From UBA1731 sp964567665 (GTDB lineage: Bacteria; Verrucomicrobiota; Kiritimatiellia; RFP12; UBA1067): DNA of 64,000 bases. The stretch is taken from assembly GCA_964567665.1 (NCBI GenBank), contig CAZMNN010000010.1, positions 1 through 64,000 on the forward strand, written 5' to 3'. Shown here one piece after another: positions 29,401 through 39,485 of this stretch. The position numbers and the translations under genes were made by a program. Every line of letters begins with the position of its first letter. The stretch's first letter is position 1. The notes under the pieces are model-generated. The model did not search any database, had not been told where the DNA came from, and worked only from the letters and a program-made list of their open reading frames with translations.

Positions 29401-30128
29401 ATGTCCTGCCCGGCGAATACGACGAACTCGGCGTGAAGCGCAAGGTGCCGCCATTTGCCGAAGACGAGGTGGATATGTTTGCGACGGCGTTCGATTCAGG
29501 TGATGAGGGGCAGAAGCGTCGGATGCTTGCGCTGCTGAAATCGGCGGCGGTCACGCCAGCGATCGAGTCCCCCACCGCAATTTCCAATCCGTACCGTGAG
29601 GCAGTGCACTACCGCGAGGGGGACGTGGATCTCTACGGTGTCATCAGAAAGCCGCAACATTCGCTTGTCGGCAAGGAGCATGACGACAACGTCGATGAGC
29701 TTGTGTTCGCGAAGCCGGGACACATCTACGATGTGCGGAGCCACAGGTATCTTGGCGTTTCCGACCGCGTTTCGGCATCCGTTCCGTACGCGGAGGCCAG
29801 CCTGTATGCCGTGCTGAAGGAGAAGATCGACGGAATTGAAGTCACAGGTCTGCCGCGTTGGCTTTCATGCGCCAGGCGCGGAGAGACGCTCGCCTTGGAC
29901 TTCAAAATCATCTCACGTGACGTGACGCCATGCTATGTCCTGCACATAGAGTTCGTTCCGCCATCGGGGAAGTGTCCGTTTCATTTCAAGCGCAACGTCG
30001 CCACTGCGGAAGGTAAGGCAAGTCTCCTGTTCCCGTTGGCGCTCAACGATGAAACAGGCAAGTGGACTTTGCGCATCATTGAGCCGTTGACCGGAGTCTC
30101 TGCGGAAAGGACTTTCACCGTGAAATGA
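26441..30128 (+). CDS. secreted GH42-like beta-galactosidase family protein; signal peptide out of frame by one base at an A10 tract
   Basis: The main open frame (26502-30128) begins at best with a GTG inside the end of a signal peptide. The ATG at 26441 reads M-T-F-R-K-K then meets A10 (26452-26461) and stops after 13 codons. If the run were A9, it would read MTFRKKNAFAAVVIAVV SCGVFA and continue into AEGERPQN, a textbook signal peptide and cleavage site. The downstream frame has an in-frame stop at 26442 and no other start. The mature protein has an N-terminal carbohydrate-binding-like sandwich (about 1-160), a Rossmann-like segment, a TIM barrel with SFSDEARLG as the likely acid/base site, and a flavodoxin-like trimerisation-type domain (VLIMPHILAMT, FIKRGGRVVCDV) as in GH42. 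Substrate is unknown. Confidence 0.7.
26452..26461 (+). repeat. A10 tract in signal-peptide codons
   Basis: Ten A residues immediately after codons TTC-AGA (Phe-Arg). Loss of one A joins the ATG at 26441 to the downstream secreted protein. It is a candidate contingency locus or transcriptional-slippage site; a homopolymer sequencing error is the alternative. Confidence 0.7.
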
Positions 30129-30213
30129 AATGCCGGACGGAACATCAATCCGGCCGACCGCAGAGCATCCCGACGAAACCATTTAAATCACACAAGAACA
30201 AGGAGTGTCCATT

Positions 30214-33200
30214 ATGTTTTGCAGAACGCATATGCTTACGGTAGCGTGGACGGTTGCTGTTGCAGGCCTGTTCGCCAAAACCAACGAGGTCGGCGACGCA
30301 TGGGCGCTTCAGCTTTCGAACGGAGATGTAGCCGCAGCCGTCTCGACATCGATTCCAGAAATCCTTCCCGATGTAGGAACTCCGATATTCCATCTTGACG
30401 CATCGCAGACGAATGAATGGACGATCGACGGGGGCATGGTTAGCCGAATACCGTCTCTCGTCGGCAGTCGCTACCTCGTTTCGGGTGAGGGCAAATACAT
30501 CCATGAGCTGTCGAAGCGGGATGAGGCCAATGGATTGTGGGACGCAAGCGATTATTGGCAGCTCAAACTGCCGCAGGTTGCGCATGATGAGGACATTTAC
30601 GCCGCAGTGCTTGACTTTGGGGCGCTTGGATCGCGCATGGCGATGCTGTTCGACTACGAGAACGACCTTGATTCCGGCATGAGCCAGCCGACAAACGTCC
30701 TTCGCGGAATCGGCACGGTCGTTGCCGTGTGGCGGCAGACCGGAGGTGCGATCCTTGGCGGAGGGGTGGGATTGAATGGTGGCGGAGACTGCAACGGCCA
30801 GATGTGGGTGCGCGGAACATCGATGAATTGCGAGAGCGAGACGATTGCATCGCTGCGGACAACGAACCCCGACTGCTCATCGCCGCTTCTGTGGTGTCCG
30901 GGATCGCCCACTGGCGGCTACAACAACATGGCGTTCAATCCGGCCTTGAACGGCATATCGCGGGAAAACGGCATCCCCGCCAACACTTGGCTCACAGGGC
31001 GGACGGCGGATTGGACAGTTACCTCGCTTCTGCCCACAAACAACCTTGGAAACTCAAACGGATTGGGGCTTGGCATTGTGCGACAGAACGAATCGAAGCT
31101 TTCAGGCGGCCTGAAAATCGCCGAGATGGTCATTTATGGCGAGACGCTTGACGTGTTCAGGGTGAAGCAGGTTGAGGATTACCTCGCGAAGAAATGGCTT
31201 GGACGCAGCAGATACGGCACAGACGGCAGGTCTCGAATGCTGTCGGTTGCCGGACATTCAAAGGAGAAGTCCCGCAACGGTGTCAGGACGGAGATAAACG
31301 TGCCGGATGGCGCGTCGCTTGAACTGGGGGAATATGCCGGCGGACGCGGAACAGGCGTCTCTATCGATAAGACCGGCAACGGCGTACTGTCGGTTTCGGA
31401 TCTCCGCAACTACCCCGGAAGGCTGGCGATAAAGGAGGGAACGTTGCGCTTCGGCGGACGCCACGCCGCCACGGCGATACCGGTTGCGCCGTTTCTCCAC
31501 TTCGACGTCTCCGAAAGCAATTCCGTGACCACGGAGACGATAGATGGCGTAAAGTATGTGAAAAGGATGGCCAACATTGCCGAATCGTCGTATCGCGGAG
31601 AGCGCATATCGGCAAAGGCGGGCGAGAGTCCAAATCCGCCGCCTGTCCTCGTGGAAGGTGTTTTCACCGCCGCAGACGGCTCTCAGATGTCCGCCGTCAA
31701 TTTGCTTGAAGACAGAAGGTTCGGCACATCCGCCGAAACGTCGGGAGCATACTTCCGGTTCGTCAATTCAAAGGACGAGGGCCTAAGCATAGACGGATTG
31801 ACCACGGTGATAGCAGTGGTGAGTCCGGGAGCGAAAGGCGGTACACTCCTCGGAAACGTCCGTTCATGCGCGGCAGACCCGTCGGCGACGTATTCCACGG
31901 GATGCTATTTTGACCGCGATCAGGACACCATAGCATCGTGGAGTTCATATGCCGCTCCGCTTCTCGGCACGAAACCGTTCGCCAGAATACACCCGACGCT
32001 TGTGCCGACGAACGGCATCGTGATGATAGACGGCGTGAAGAGGGATGTCCGCGCCGGATATGACAGACAGGGCTTTCAGGTGGTGGCGCTTCAGGTTCCG
32101 GGATCGTGCGTATCCTCAATCGGAGCCTCGTTCAATTCGGCATACGCCGGAGGATTCATGTTTTCGGAAATCGCAATATACAGCCATCCGCTGTCTGAAG
32201 AGGAGTTGCGCGACGTTTCCGCATACATGAGCGCGAAGTGGCTTGGGTGCTCCATTCCGGGATATCTTTCCGCTTCCGGCATGGCGTCGCCGCCGATCGT
32301 GCAGGATCTGCTGCTTGAGGACGGAACCACCGTGGACGTTCCGTCTGGCATGGTCGCCCGCGTGAGGCTTGCGGACTTTTCGACTTCGTTCACGAAGACG
32401 GGCGGCGGTTCGCTTCAGATCGAGAATCCTTCCAACATAGCGCTTGTCGGCGCCAAACTGCGGGAAGGCACAATCGACTTCATCGCTCCGCTCGACCATG
32501 ACGCCGAAAGCGGCTACGCCGTCTCTCCGTCGCTCCATCTCGATGCGGATGAAACGAACCGCATGGATTTCGCCTCTGACGGCAAGACGGTAAAGGCGTG
32601 GTATGACATCCACCGGCGCGACGGAGTGTCCGCATTTGCCAACGTCGGCTATCCCGCTCTCATCGCGGCGGCCTGCACCAACAGGCAGAGGAAGATACAC
32701 AACGCCGTCACGTTCGGCGGATTCCGGTCCGGTGCGCGCGCCGAACTGCTGCGTCCGCTCCACGGAGTGCGTTCGGCATACATTGTCGCCGCAAGGGGCG
32801 CCGCCAATGCCCATATAGGCGCATTGCTCGGGACGGCCTCCGCTTTCTGCAACGGAAGCGGCAGCCCGGACGAGGATGTCGTAGACTTTTTCTACGGGAC
32901 CGACAGCAACGGGTGGCCGAGCAGTCCGTTTTCCCCGGTGCCGTCGAAAGGCGCGACCGTAAGGTACAACTGCGGCGAGACGCTGTACTTCACGAACGGC
33001 GTGTCTGTCTCGGCGGCGCAGAACGTATTGCCGCCGACGGACGAGTTCGACTACCGTCTGTATGAAGTGCATCTTCCTGTCGGTGCGCACGTCTCTGCGC
33101 TTTGCGGCATCGGAACGAGCCCGAACTACAGCGGCGGATGGAGATACGGTGAGATACTTCTTTACGAGCGCGAACTGAGCGAACGCGAGAAGGTCGCGAC

Positions 33201-34686
33201 GCGCAACCATCTCGCAAGGAAATGGCTTGGCGTCGCGGATGAGGGGCTTTCGCCGCTTCCGGAACCCGCGCCGCAGCCGGATCAGTGCGTATTGGCAAAC
33301 CTTGACGTGGAGGACGGTGCGTCGATGAGCGTGCAGGAGGGAAGAACGCTCACGTATGGACAGATTGTCGGCACAGGCGATTTCGCAAAGGTCGGGGGCG
33401 GCACTCTTGCGGTGAACGACATCGTCGGATTTACCGGCACCGTATCTGTTGCGGAGGGCGCTTTCAGGATTTGCCATGCTCTGCCGCCGGAGGAGCCTGC
33501 GATGCCGGATGCCTCCAAGGGGCTTGCAGTCCATCTTGACGCCTCACGCGCTGATACGATGTCCATCTGCGAAAGCAACGGCACGATGTACGTCAACGAA
33601 TGGAGAAGCCTCACGGGGAACGGCATGAGGGCGGTGCCTCGCGGCGGAGACGGAAAGACAATGCTGGTCTCCCATGCGGATCTCAGGAATTCCATGGATG
33701 CCGTCAAGATGCCGGACAACGAATCGTCGATGGTCTTCAAGGATGCCGAAGGGAACCGGTTTTCCGTCACGAACGTGTTGAGCGTCCTGTGGGTGCTTGG
33801 TTCGCATGATGGCGGCGGCACGATTCTCGGCAACGAATTTGCGAATCCGAAGAGCGGGAGCGCAAACGGATGGTTCCGTGGGGCGCAGACATACGGCATC
33901 CGGCCGGAGGACTTCCTCATCTACAGCGGTGCGTGCGCCGGGGTGCGTACGGCGGAGTTCTGCATAAACGACAGGCGACTTTCGGCAGGTACGCAGCTTT
34001 GGCCGGAAGGAGTGACGGACGCAACTCCGCTCAATACGGGATTGTCCGGCGGCTGGGATTTCATCAGCTGTCGCGTCCATGAGGGAACGTACGCGAATGC
34101 CGTAAGTGCGGATTCGCTCGCCTACAACTCCACTGCATCAGGTGCGCGTTCCGGTCATCAGCGCCTTGCCGAGATTCTCATATACACAAACATGCTTACG
34201 GCGGCGGAGTGCCGTCGTGCCGGATATGCCATGCGGGCGAAGTGGGGGCTTGAAAGGTGGCAGCGTTCCATGTCGAATGCGGTGCACATGGTGGTTGGCG
34301 CAGATGCGGCGCTTGATCTGGGCGGCACCAACCAGTACCTGAACGCCATAGGTGGCGCCGGCCGGATAGTGAACGGCAACCTTTCGGTAAGCGGCATGGA
34401 CTGCGATTTCGCCTCCACGGGCTGTTTGGAGATGGAAGGGACTCTGACCGTGGGCGATGGGTTCACCCTGAACCTCATGAACGTGGACGCGGTTCTCGGC
34501 GGATTCGCGGATCTGACGATACCGCTTATCCGTGCATCGATGGTGGTTGGAGCAGAGAACCTTTCACGCTTTACGGTGAAGGGCGAGGAGCTTCCGAAGT
34601 ACGTGAGAGTCCGTCTGCGGGCAGGGAAGAATGGCGAGGTGGTCGCCCGCTTCTTCGGGACAGGGCTTAAGATACACGTCTTTTAA
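30214..34686 (+). CDS. giant secreted protein with four LamG-like modules and autotransporter-type beta-strand repeats
   Basis: 1490 residues; ATG 30214 has AAGGAG eight bases upstream, and the N-terminus is a signal peptide (HMLTVAWTVAVAGLFA). Four concanavalin-A-like modules each begin with (F/L/V)H(L/F)D(A/V) followed by a SGG...E-(I/M)-(A/L/V)-I/L-Y segment and end in DYLAKKWLG, AYMSAKWLG, NHLARKWLG and YAMRAKWGL. Between them are PATR-like strands (FTKTGGGSLQI, FAKVGGGTLAV), of the type found in autotransporter passenger domains. The C-terminus is GTGLKIHVF. No catalytic motif is seen. It is likely a surface or matrix protein that binds glycan; the same modules occur in the proteins at 438 and 49915. 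There is no A tract upstream of this gene. Confidence 0.8.
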   Translation: MFCRTHMLTVAWTVAVAGLFAKTNEVGDAWALQLSNGDVAAAVSTSIPEILPDVGTPIFHLDASQTNEWTIDGGMVSRIPSLVGSRYLVSGEGKYIHELSKRDEANGLWDASDYWQLKLPQVAHDEDIYAAVLDFGALGSRMAMLFDYENDLDSGMSQPTNVLRGIGTVVAVWRQTGGAILGGGVGLNGGGDCNGQMWVRGTSMNCESETIASLRTTNPDCSSPLLWCPGSPTGGYNNMAFNPALNGISRENGIPANTWLTGRTADWTVTSLLPTNNLGNSNGLGLGIVRQNESKLSGGLKIAEMVIYGETLDVFRVKQVEDYLAKKWLGRSRYGTDGRSRMLSVAGHSKEKSRNGVRTEINVPDGASLELGEYAGGRGTGVSIDKTGNGVLSVSDLRNYPGRLAIKEGTLRFGGRHAATAIPVAPFLHFDVSESNSVTTETIDGVKYVKRMANIAESSYRGERISAKAGESPNPPPVLVEGVFTAADGSQMSAVNLLEDRRFGTSAETSGAYFRFVNSKDEGLSIDGLTTVIAVVSPGAKGGTLLGNVRSCAADPSATYSTGCYFDRDQDTIASWSSYAAPLLGTKPFARIHPTLVPTNGIVMIDGVKRDVRAGYDRQGFQVVALQVPGSCVSSIGASFNSAYAGGFMFSEIAIYSHPLSEEELRDVSAYMSAKWLGCSIPGYLSASGMASPPIVQDLLLEDGTTVDVPSGMVARVRLADFSTSFTKTGGGSLQIENPSNIALVGAKLREGTIDFIAPLDHDAESGYAVSPSLHLDADETNRMDFASDGKTVKAWYDIHRRDGVSAFANVGYPALIAAACTNRQRKIHNAVTFGGFRSGARAELLRPLHGVRSAYIVAARGAANAHIGALLGTASAFCNGSGSPDEDVVDFFYGTDSNGWPSSPFSPVPSKGATVRYNCGETLYFTNGVSVSAAQNVLPPTDEFDYRLYEVHLPVGAHVSALCGIGTSPNYSGGWRYGEILLYERELSEREKVATRNHLARKWLGVADEGLSPLPEPAPQPDQCVLANLDVEDGASMSVQEGRTLTYGQIVGTGDFAKVGGGTLAVNDIVGFTGTVSVAEGAFRICHALPPEEPAMPDASKGLAVHLDASRADTMSICESNGTMYVNEWRSLTGNGMRAVPRGGDGKTMLVSHADLRNSMDAVKMPDNESSMVFKDAEGNRFSVTNVLSVLWVLGSHDGGGTILGNEFANPKSGSANGWFRGAQTYGIRPEDFLIYSGACAGVRTAEFCINDRRLSAGTQLWPEGVTDATPLNTGLSGGWDFISCRVHEGTYANAVSADSLAYNSTASGARSGHQRLAEILIYTNMLTAAECRRAGYAMRAKWGLERWQRSMSNAVHMVVGADAALDLGGTNQYLNAIGGAGRIVNGNLSVSGMDCDFASTGCLEMEGTLTVGDGFTLNLMNVDAVLGGFADLTIPLIRASMVVGAENLSRFTVKGEELPKYVRVRLRAGKNGEVVARFFGTGLKIHVF

Positions 34687-34807
34687 TGCATTGCCGCAGG
34701 GTGGAGGTTGATGTCTGTCAATCTCCACTTTGTGCTTTTTTGAGTGGAAAAGGAAACGGCTTTTTGGCATATTGTGCGGTGTCGGATTTTAAAGGTGGCA
34801 GGTTGCA

Positions 34808-37800
34808 ATGAATAAGTGTGCGAAAGTGTTGACTATGTTCGCGTTGGTGGCGGCGGCCATCCGCGCAGTGGCGTCTGCGGATGGTTACGTGATTGAGCGC
34901 GACGCAGGCGCGGTATGGCAGGACGGAATGTTCATCGGCAACGGAAGCCATGGAGTGCTTGCCTATGCGCCGTCCCATCTTGAGTGGGTCATAAACAAGA
35001 ATGACGTCTTTGACCGCCGTGTCGCTCCGTGCGACTACACGCCACATTCAGATGTGATGGAGTATGTGCGCACGAACTCCGTCGCGAGCGTTGCATACCT
35101 TGCCGGGAGCGACAGGAGGGATGCGGCGGCGGTCGGAGGCGATGTTCTCACAAGCAGCATATCGGCAGCGATCCTGCGCATCAGGTTCTGGGGCGGGGTG
35201 GGCTGGAACGCTCCGGCCGTTCCGCTTGTCAGGCAGCGGCTTGACATGGCGGAAGGTGCGCTGCACGAAGAGATGACATCCCCCGCGCTTTCGCCACAGG
35301 CGACGACAATCGTGCACAGGGAGCGCGATGTGGTGGCGGTGCGTCTGCGCGATCCGTCGAATGCGAATCGCCTTGCAGTGATTGAGATGTCCCGTCCGGA
35401 GGATCCCCGGATGAAGACGCCGCCGGCCTTTTCCGTAGATGGCGATGTCGTTTCGTTCGAGCAGCGTTTGCCGTACGGGGATTCGTACGCAGTTGCGATG
35501 TTAGTCGCCGGAGGTTCCGCCGCAGAGTGCAACGGACTTTCGGGGCGGGTAAGGGTGAGCGGTGCGCATGACGTCTTCATCGCGGTGAGGCCGACAAGGG
35601 CGGAGGCGGTTGCGGCTGTCCGCGATGCCGGCAAGGCGACTTTCGACGTGCTTCGCGACGGGAACGCCGCATGGTGGCGGAGATTCTGGAAGGACGGCGG
35701 CAGGGCGACGTTCGTGTCTGAACCGGAGATTGACAGAAACTGGAAACATTCGCTTTTCGCACTTGCAGGTCAGTTTGGTGCGGCGCCAATGCCCGCTCTG
35801 AACGGCCTTGTCTACGGCCCGCTTGATTCTGGATGCGCCGGCGTTGGTTCGAACTGCTATGTGCATGACCAGAACGTGCAGATTCCGCTGATGCCGTTCT
35901 TCCCCGTGAACCGCTGCTCATTCGTCAGGCCGTTCATCGCGACGTATGCGGCCTGCATGGACGAATTGAAGCGGCGCACCGCCGAGATGTTCGGCAAGGA
36001 TGTGCACGGCGCATATCTTCCCCTGAACATGAACGCGATGGGAGTGGAGCATCCCATCGGCGAATACCGGTACACGCTGTGCGGCGGTGCGTATTCGGGG
36101 CTGATACTTTCACAGGCATGGCGGTATTCCCGCGACGTCGCCTTGCTGAAGGAGATGTATCCCGTCCTCAAGGAGTTCATAAGGTTCTACACCGACACCA
36201 TGACGAAGGACGAAAACGGAACGTACCATTTCGTCTGGAGCGTACCGCCTGAGATATTTACCGGCACGAAGGATGAACTGGCGATTGTCGCCTGTCTTAA
36301 GACGTGTCTTGAGACTGCCATAGAGGCGGCGCAGACCCTCAAGACGGACGAGAGCGACGTTGCGCTTTGGAAGGACGTTCTCGCGCACTACCCTGCGTTC
36401 GCGAGGCACAGCGGCGGAGGATGGTGGGGAGGCCCGGACATCCCTGATGACCACTACATGTATGGCGGGCATCTTTTCTATCCGTTCTTCCCTGCGGAGG
36501 CCAACCTTGACCGCGATGTGGCGGAGCGTACGCTCGCCTACACCTGGACAAACGCCGTGGAAATCGCGTGGACAACCGACGAACCGCATCCGAACCACGA
36601 ATGGAGCGCGTTCTACACCGGAACCGCCAGGATGAGGCTCCATGATTCTGCCGACGGATGGAAGGCTCTCACCGATTTCCTCGGTTGGTTCGGAAAGCCC
36701 AACGGCCTGTTCTCGCACAATCCGGTGATTGTCACCGGCATTACGCGCACACAGATGGCGGCGAATGTCGCAAGATTGCCGCCGCTCGTCCTTCGCGGCA
36801 CGAATGGAAGGCGAGGCGTGTGGGGACGCGGCGGCGGGCTTGACCTCACCGCAAATCCCGATTCAAAACGCCTGGTGTGTCCGGTTCTCGAAGGCGGCGC
36901 GGCGTTTCTCCACATGGCGACCGAGTCGCTTCTTCAGAGCTGGGGCGGCGAAATACGCCTCTTCCCGTGCGTTCCGCCGAAATTCACGGGACGCTTCGAG
37001 AACTTCCTTGCGCAGGGAGGGTATGTGGTATCCGCAGAGATGAAGGATGGCCGGCTTGTGGACTACTCAATAAGCGGCGGGGACGGTGCTGCCTCCGTCA
37101 AGGTGAGCTGTCCGACGGATCCGGACTTCGTTCAGCTGCCGGGCGAGCCTGCATGGAAAAAGCCAATCGCTCCGACGGCATTCCCCGACATCCTTTCGGC
37201 GTATGTGTTCCGGAACTGGGGAGTGGTCGAGCCGCAGACGCTTGCGGACGCCATAGGCGCGAAGCGGGAGGATGTTGTCCGCATTGCGGAGGAGATGGGG
37301 CTTCGCCGCGACGTCAAGGTCTCGCCGCTCTGGAAAAGCCTTGGTTACGTGACGGTTCTTCGCCACAATTGGCATCTTGTTCCGTATTCGCAGCTGATGT
37401 CCCTGACCGGAAAGAGCCGCCGTGAAATGCGCTATGCGCTGACGGAGGACGACTATCTTGAATCCAAGCTCGGAATGCCGAAGCCGAGCTGTCCGCGTCT
37501 GGAATATTCCGGTGAACTCGCCGAAAGCGGACGCGCTGCGCGGCTTGAGATACGCCGCAGGCTTGAAGAGGAGGGCGTTCTGCCGATTGACGGCGATGAC
37601 GGCGAACCGCGCTTCTCGTTTATCGAAAGGTTCGGCGGATTGAAGCCGATGCGGCGCGACGGCAACGAGGCGCTGTTCGACCTGCGCATGGTCTATCCGT
37701 TTTCCGCAGACTACGGCGACGTAGTGGGGGACGATTCGCTTGCATCCTGTCCGGAAGGGCTTTTCGCAGATCTTGCGGCGCGAGGGGTCAATGCCGTGTG

Positions 37801-39325
37801 GCTGCACGCCGTCCTTTCCGAACTTACGACCGATCCGGCGTATCCGGAGTTCGGTGCGCAGGCGGAGAGGCGCACGGCTAATCTGCGGCGCATCGTGTCT
37901 CTTGCGGGGAAGCACGGCGTCAAGGTGATCCTCTACATAAACGAGCCTCGTGCGCAGCCGTCATCTTTCTTCGACAGGCCTGGGCGCGAAAGCATACGCG
38001 GTTCGCGCCGCACCAGAAGGGGGAATGCGTACAACTGCATGTGTACTCGTCAGCCGGAGACACTGCGCTGGCTGCGTGACTCGATGGCGCAGCTGTTCAG
38101 GAACGTGCCGGGGCTTGGCGGTGTGTTCACAATCACGATGAGCGAAAACGACACACACTGCGCAAGCGCGTTTCACGTCAACAACACCTGCGAACGATGC
38201 AAGGGGCGCCCGTATTCCGAGTTCATACTTGATGTCAATGCCGCCATCCATGCAGGCGTCAGGTCCGCCAGCCCGGATGCGCACGTTATCTTCTACGATA
38301 CGGCATGGCCCGATGACGCCGTCAGGACGGTCGTCCCGCACCTTCCGAAGGACGGACGTCTTGTTCTGTGGAGCGAGAAGCTGCTGCCGTTCAGGCAGGC
38401 GGGGATGGATCTCCTCGTGAACGAGTATTCGATATCCCATCCTGGCCCGGCGCCTCGTGCGCTTCCGTTGTGGGCGGCGGCGAGAGCTGCGGGATTGAAG
38501 GCGGACGCCAAACTTCAGGTCAACACCTCGTGGGAGATATGTGCAACGCCATATCTCCCGACTGTGGATCTTGTTGCCGAACATATCGGCAATCTTGCGG
38601 AGAACGGCATTGACGGGCTGATGCTGTCTTGGTCGCTCGGCGGCTTCCCGTCGCCGAACCTTGCGCTTGTCGAACGCTTCCGGCGCAACGCAAACGACAT
38701 TGACGCAATCCTTGACGGATTGGCCGCCGACCTGTATGGCGTTTCATCCGTCCAGCCGGTGCGCATGGCGTGGAAGAGGTATTCGGACGCATTCAGGAAC
38801 TATCCGCTCCAGTGGCAGACCGTCTACTATTCGCCTGTGCAGCTTGGCCCCGCAAACCTTCTCTATCCGAAGAAGACAGGCTGGAATGCCACGATGGTGA
38901 ACACGGCGTATGACGACCTGAAGCGCTGGACGGACGGGTATGCGGCGAACAGGGGTGCGTGGTTGGATCTGATGCAGTCGGTCGCGGACGGTTTTGATGA
39001 AGGAGACAGGCTTTGGCGCGATGCGGTCGCCGGAATGTCCGGGGCGGCAAAGGAGGTTGCGCTTCGCGAGCAGTCGTTTTTCCGGGCGGCCACGCTGCAT
39101 TTTAGGTCTGCCGCAGATCAGGCAAGATTCATTCAGGCGCGTGATGGCGGTGATGCCGTCCGCATGAGGGAGATCGCAGCCCGTGAACTGTCCACAGCGA
39201 AAGAGATGCTCGGACTTGTCCTCCGCGAAAGCGCCATCGGCTACGAAAGCTCAAACCGCTACATGTACGTTCCGAACGACATGAGGGAGAAGATTCTCGT
39301 GTGCCGCAAACTGCTCGACCCGTAA
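34808..39325 (+). CDS. exported bifunctional glycosidase-like protein: GH95-like domain fused to a TIM barrel
   Basis: 1505 residues with signal peptide (MNKCAKVLTMFALVAAAIRAVASA) and AAAGGTGG upstream. Residues about 25-770 resemble GH95-type glycosidases: FIGNGSHGVLAY near the N-terminus, an (alpha/alpha)6 barrel with a Trp/acid-rich cleft (YTLCGGAYSG, VWSVPPEIF, GWWGGPDIPDDHYMYGGH). A helical linker (about 790-930) contains an N-W-H-L-x-P-Y-x-Q-L motif seen in related proteins. The C-terminal half (about 930-1400) is a hexosaminidase-like TIM barrel with TMSENDTHC and a Cys cluster, CERCKGRPYSEF, followed by a helical tail. Family members of GH95 act on alpha-L-fucose or galactose. Neither active site was verified residue by residue, and the second activity is unknown. 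Confidence 0.6.
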   Translation: MNKCAKVLTMFALVAAAIRAVASADGYVIERDAGAVWQDGMFIGNGSHGVLAYAPSHLEWVINKNDVFDRRVAPCDYTPHSDVMEYVRTNSVASVAYLAGSDRRDAAAVGGDVLTSSISAAILRIRFWGGVGWNAPAVPLVRQRLDMAEGALHEEMTSPALSPQATTIVHRERDVVAVRLRDPSNANRLAVIEMSRPEDPRMKTPPAFSVDGDVVSFEQRLPYGDSYAVAMLVAGGSAAECNGLSGRVRVSGAHDVFIAVRPTRAEAVAAVRDAGKATFDVLRDGNAAWWRRFWKDGGRATFVSEPEIDRNWKHSLFALAGQFGAAPMPALNGLVYGPLDSGCAGVGSNCYVHDQNVQIPLMPFFPVNRCSFVRPFIATYAACMDELKRRTAEMFGKDVHGAYLPLNMNAMGVEHPIGEYRYTLCGGAYSGLILSQAWRYSRDVALLKEMYPVLKEFIRFYTDTMTKDENGTYHFVWSVPPEIFTGTKDELAIVACLKTCLETAIEAAQTLKTDESDVALWKDVLAHYPAFARHSGGGWWGGPDIPDDHYMYGGHLFYPFFPAEANLDRDVAERTLAYTWTNAVEIAWTTDEPHPNHEWSAFYTGTARMRLHDSADGWKALTDFLGWFGKPNGLFSHNPVIVTGITRTQMAANVARLPPLVLRGTNGRRGVWGRGGGLDLTANPDSKRLVCPVLEGGAAFLHMATESLLQSWGGEIRLFPCVPPKFTGRFENFLAQGGYVVSAEMKDGRLVDYSISGGDGAASVKVSCPTDPDFVQLPGEPAWKKPIAPTAFPDILSAYVFRNWGVVEPQTLADAIGAKREDVVRIAEEMGLRRDVKVSPLWKSLGYVTVLRHNWHLVPYSQLMSLTGKSRREMRYALTEDDYLESKLGMPKPSCPRLEYSGELAESGRAARLEIRRRLEEEGVLPIDGDDGEPRFSFIERFGGLKPMRRDGNEALFDLRMVYPFSADYGDVVGDDSLASCPEGLFADLAARGVNAVWLHAVLSELTTDPAYPEFGAQAERRTANLRRIVSLAGKHGVKVILYINEPRAQPSSFFDRPGRESIRGSRRTRRGNAYNCMCTRQPETLRWLRDSMAQLFRNVPGLGGVFTITMSENDTHCASAFHVNNTCERCKGRPYSEFILDVNAAIHAGVRSASPDAHVIFYDTAWPDDAVRTVVPHLPKDGRLVLWSEKLLPFRQAGMDLLVNEYSISHPGPAPRALPLWAAARAAGLKADAKLQVNTSWEICATPYLPTVDLVAEHIGNLAENGIDGLMLSWSLGGFPSPNLALVERFRRNANDIDAILDGLAADLYGVSSVQPVRMAWKRYSDAFRNYPLQWQTVYYSPVQLGPANLLYPKKTGWNATMVNTAYDDLKRWTDGYAANRGAWLDLMQSVADGFDEGDRLWRDAVAGMSGAAKEVALREQSFFRAATLHFRSAADQARFIQARDGGDAVRMREIAARELSTAKEMLGLVLRESAIGYESSNRYMYVPNDMREKILVCRKLLDP

Positions 39326-39333
39326 GGCGGCAT

Positions 39334-39362
39334 TTGCCAATTGAACCCTGTTATGGTATACT
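39334..39362 (+). promoter_or_regulatory. promoter of tRNA-Thr
   Basis: TTGCCA (39334-39339) and TATACT (39357-39362) are spaced 17 bases apart, with an extended TGG before the -10. The start would be near 39369, ten bases before the tRNA. Confidence 0.7.
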
Positions 39363-39378
39363 GAACCCAATTTTCATT

Positions 39379-39453
39379 GCCGGTATAGCGTAGTGGTAGC
39401 GCAGCGGTTTTGTAAACCGCGGGTCGGGGGTTCGAATCCCTCTGCCGGCTCCA
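39379..39453 (+). tRNA. tRNA-Thr (anticodon UGU), CCA encoded
   Basis: A complete cloverleaf: acceptor GCCGGTA pairs with TGCCGGC; D arm GCGTAGTGGTAGCGC; anticodon arm GCGGT-TTTGTAA-ACCGC with anticodon TGT; T arm GGGGG-TTCGAAT-CCCTC (last pair imperfect); discriminator T followed by encoded CCA at 39451-39453. It decodes ACA and related Thr codons. Confidence 0.97.
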
Positions 39454-39485
39454 ATGCAAAGGCCTCGATGGTCGGGGGAGTCCTC

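Noticed and set aside
32116..33534. 472-codon open frame on the minus strand
   Set aside because: Antisense shadow of the four-module secreted protein.
39393..39485. Upstream extension of the FAD oxidoreductase frame
   Set aside because: It reads through the tRNA-Thr gene; the signal peptide and ribosome site place the start at 39486.
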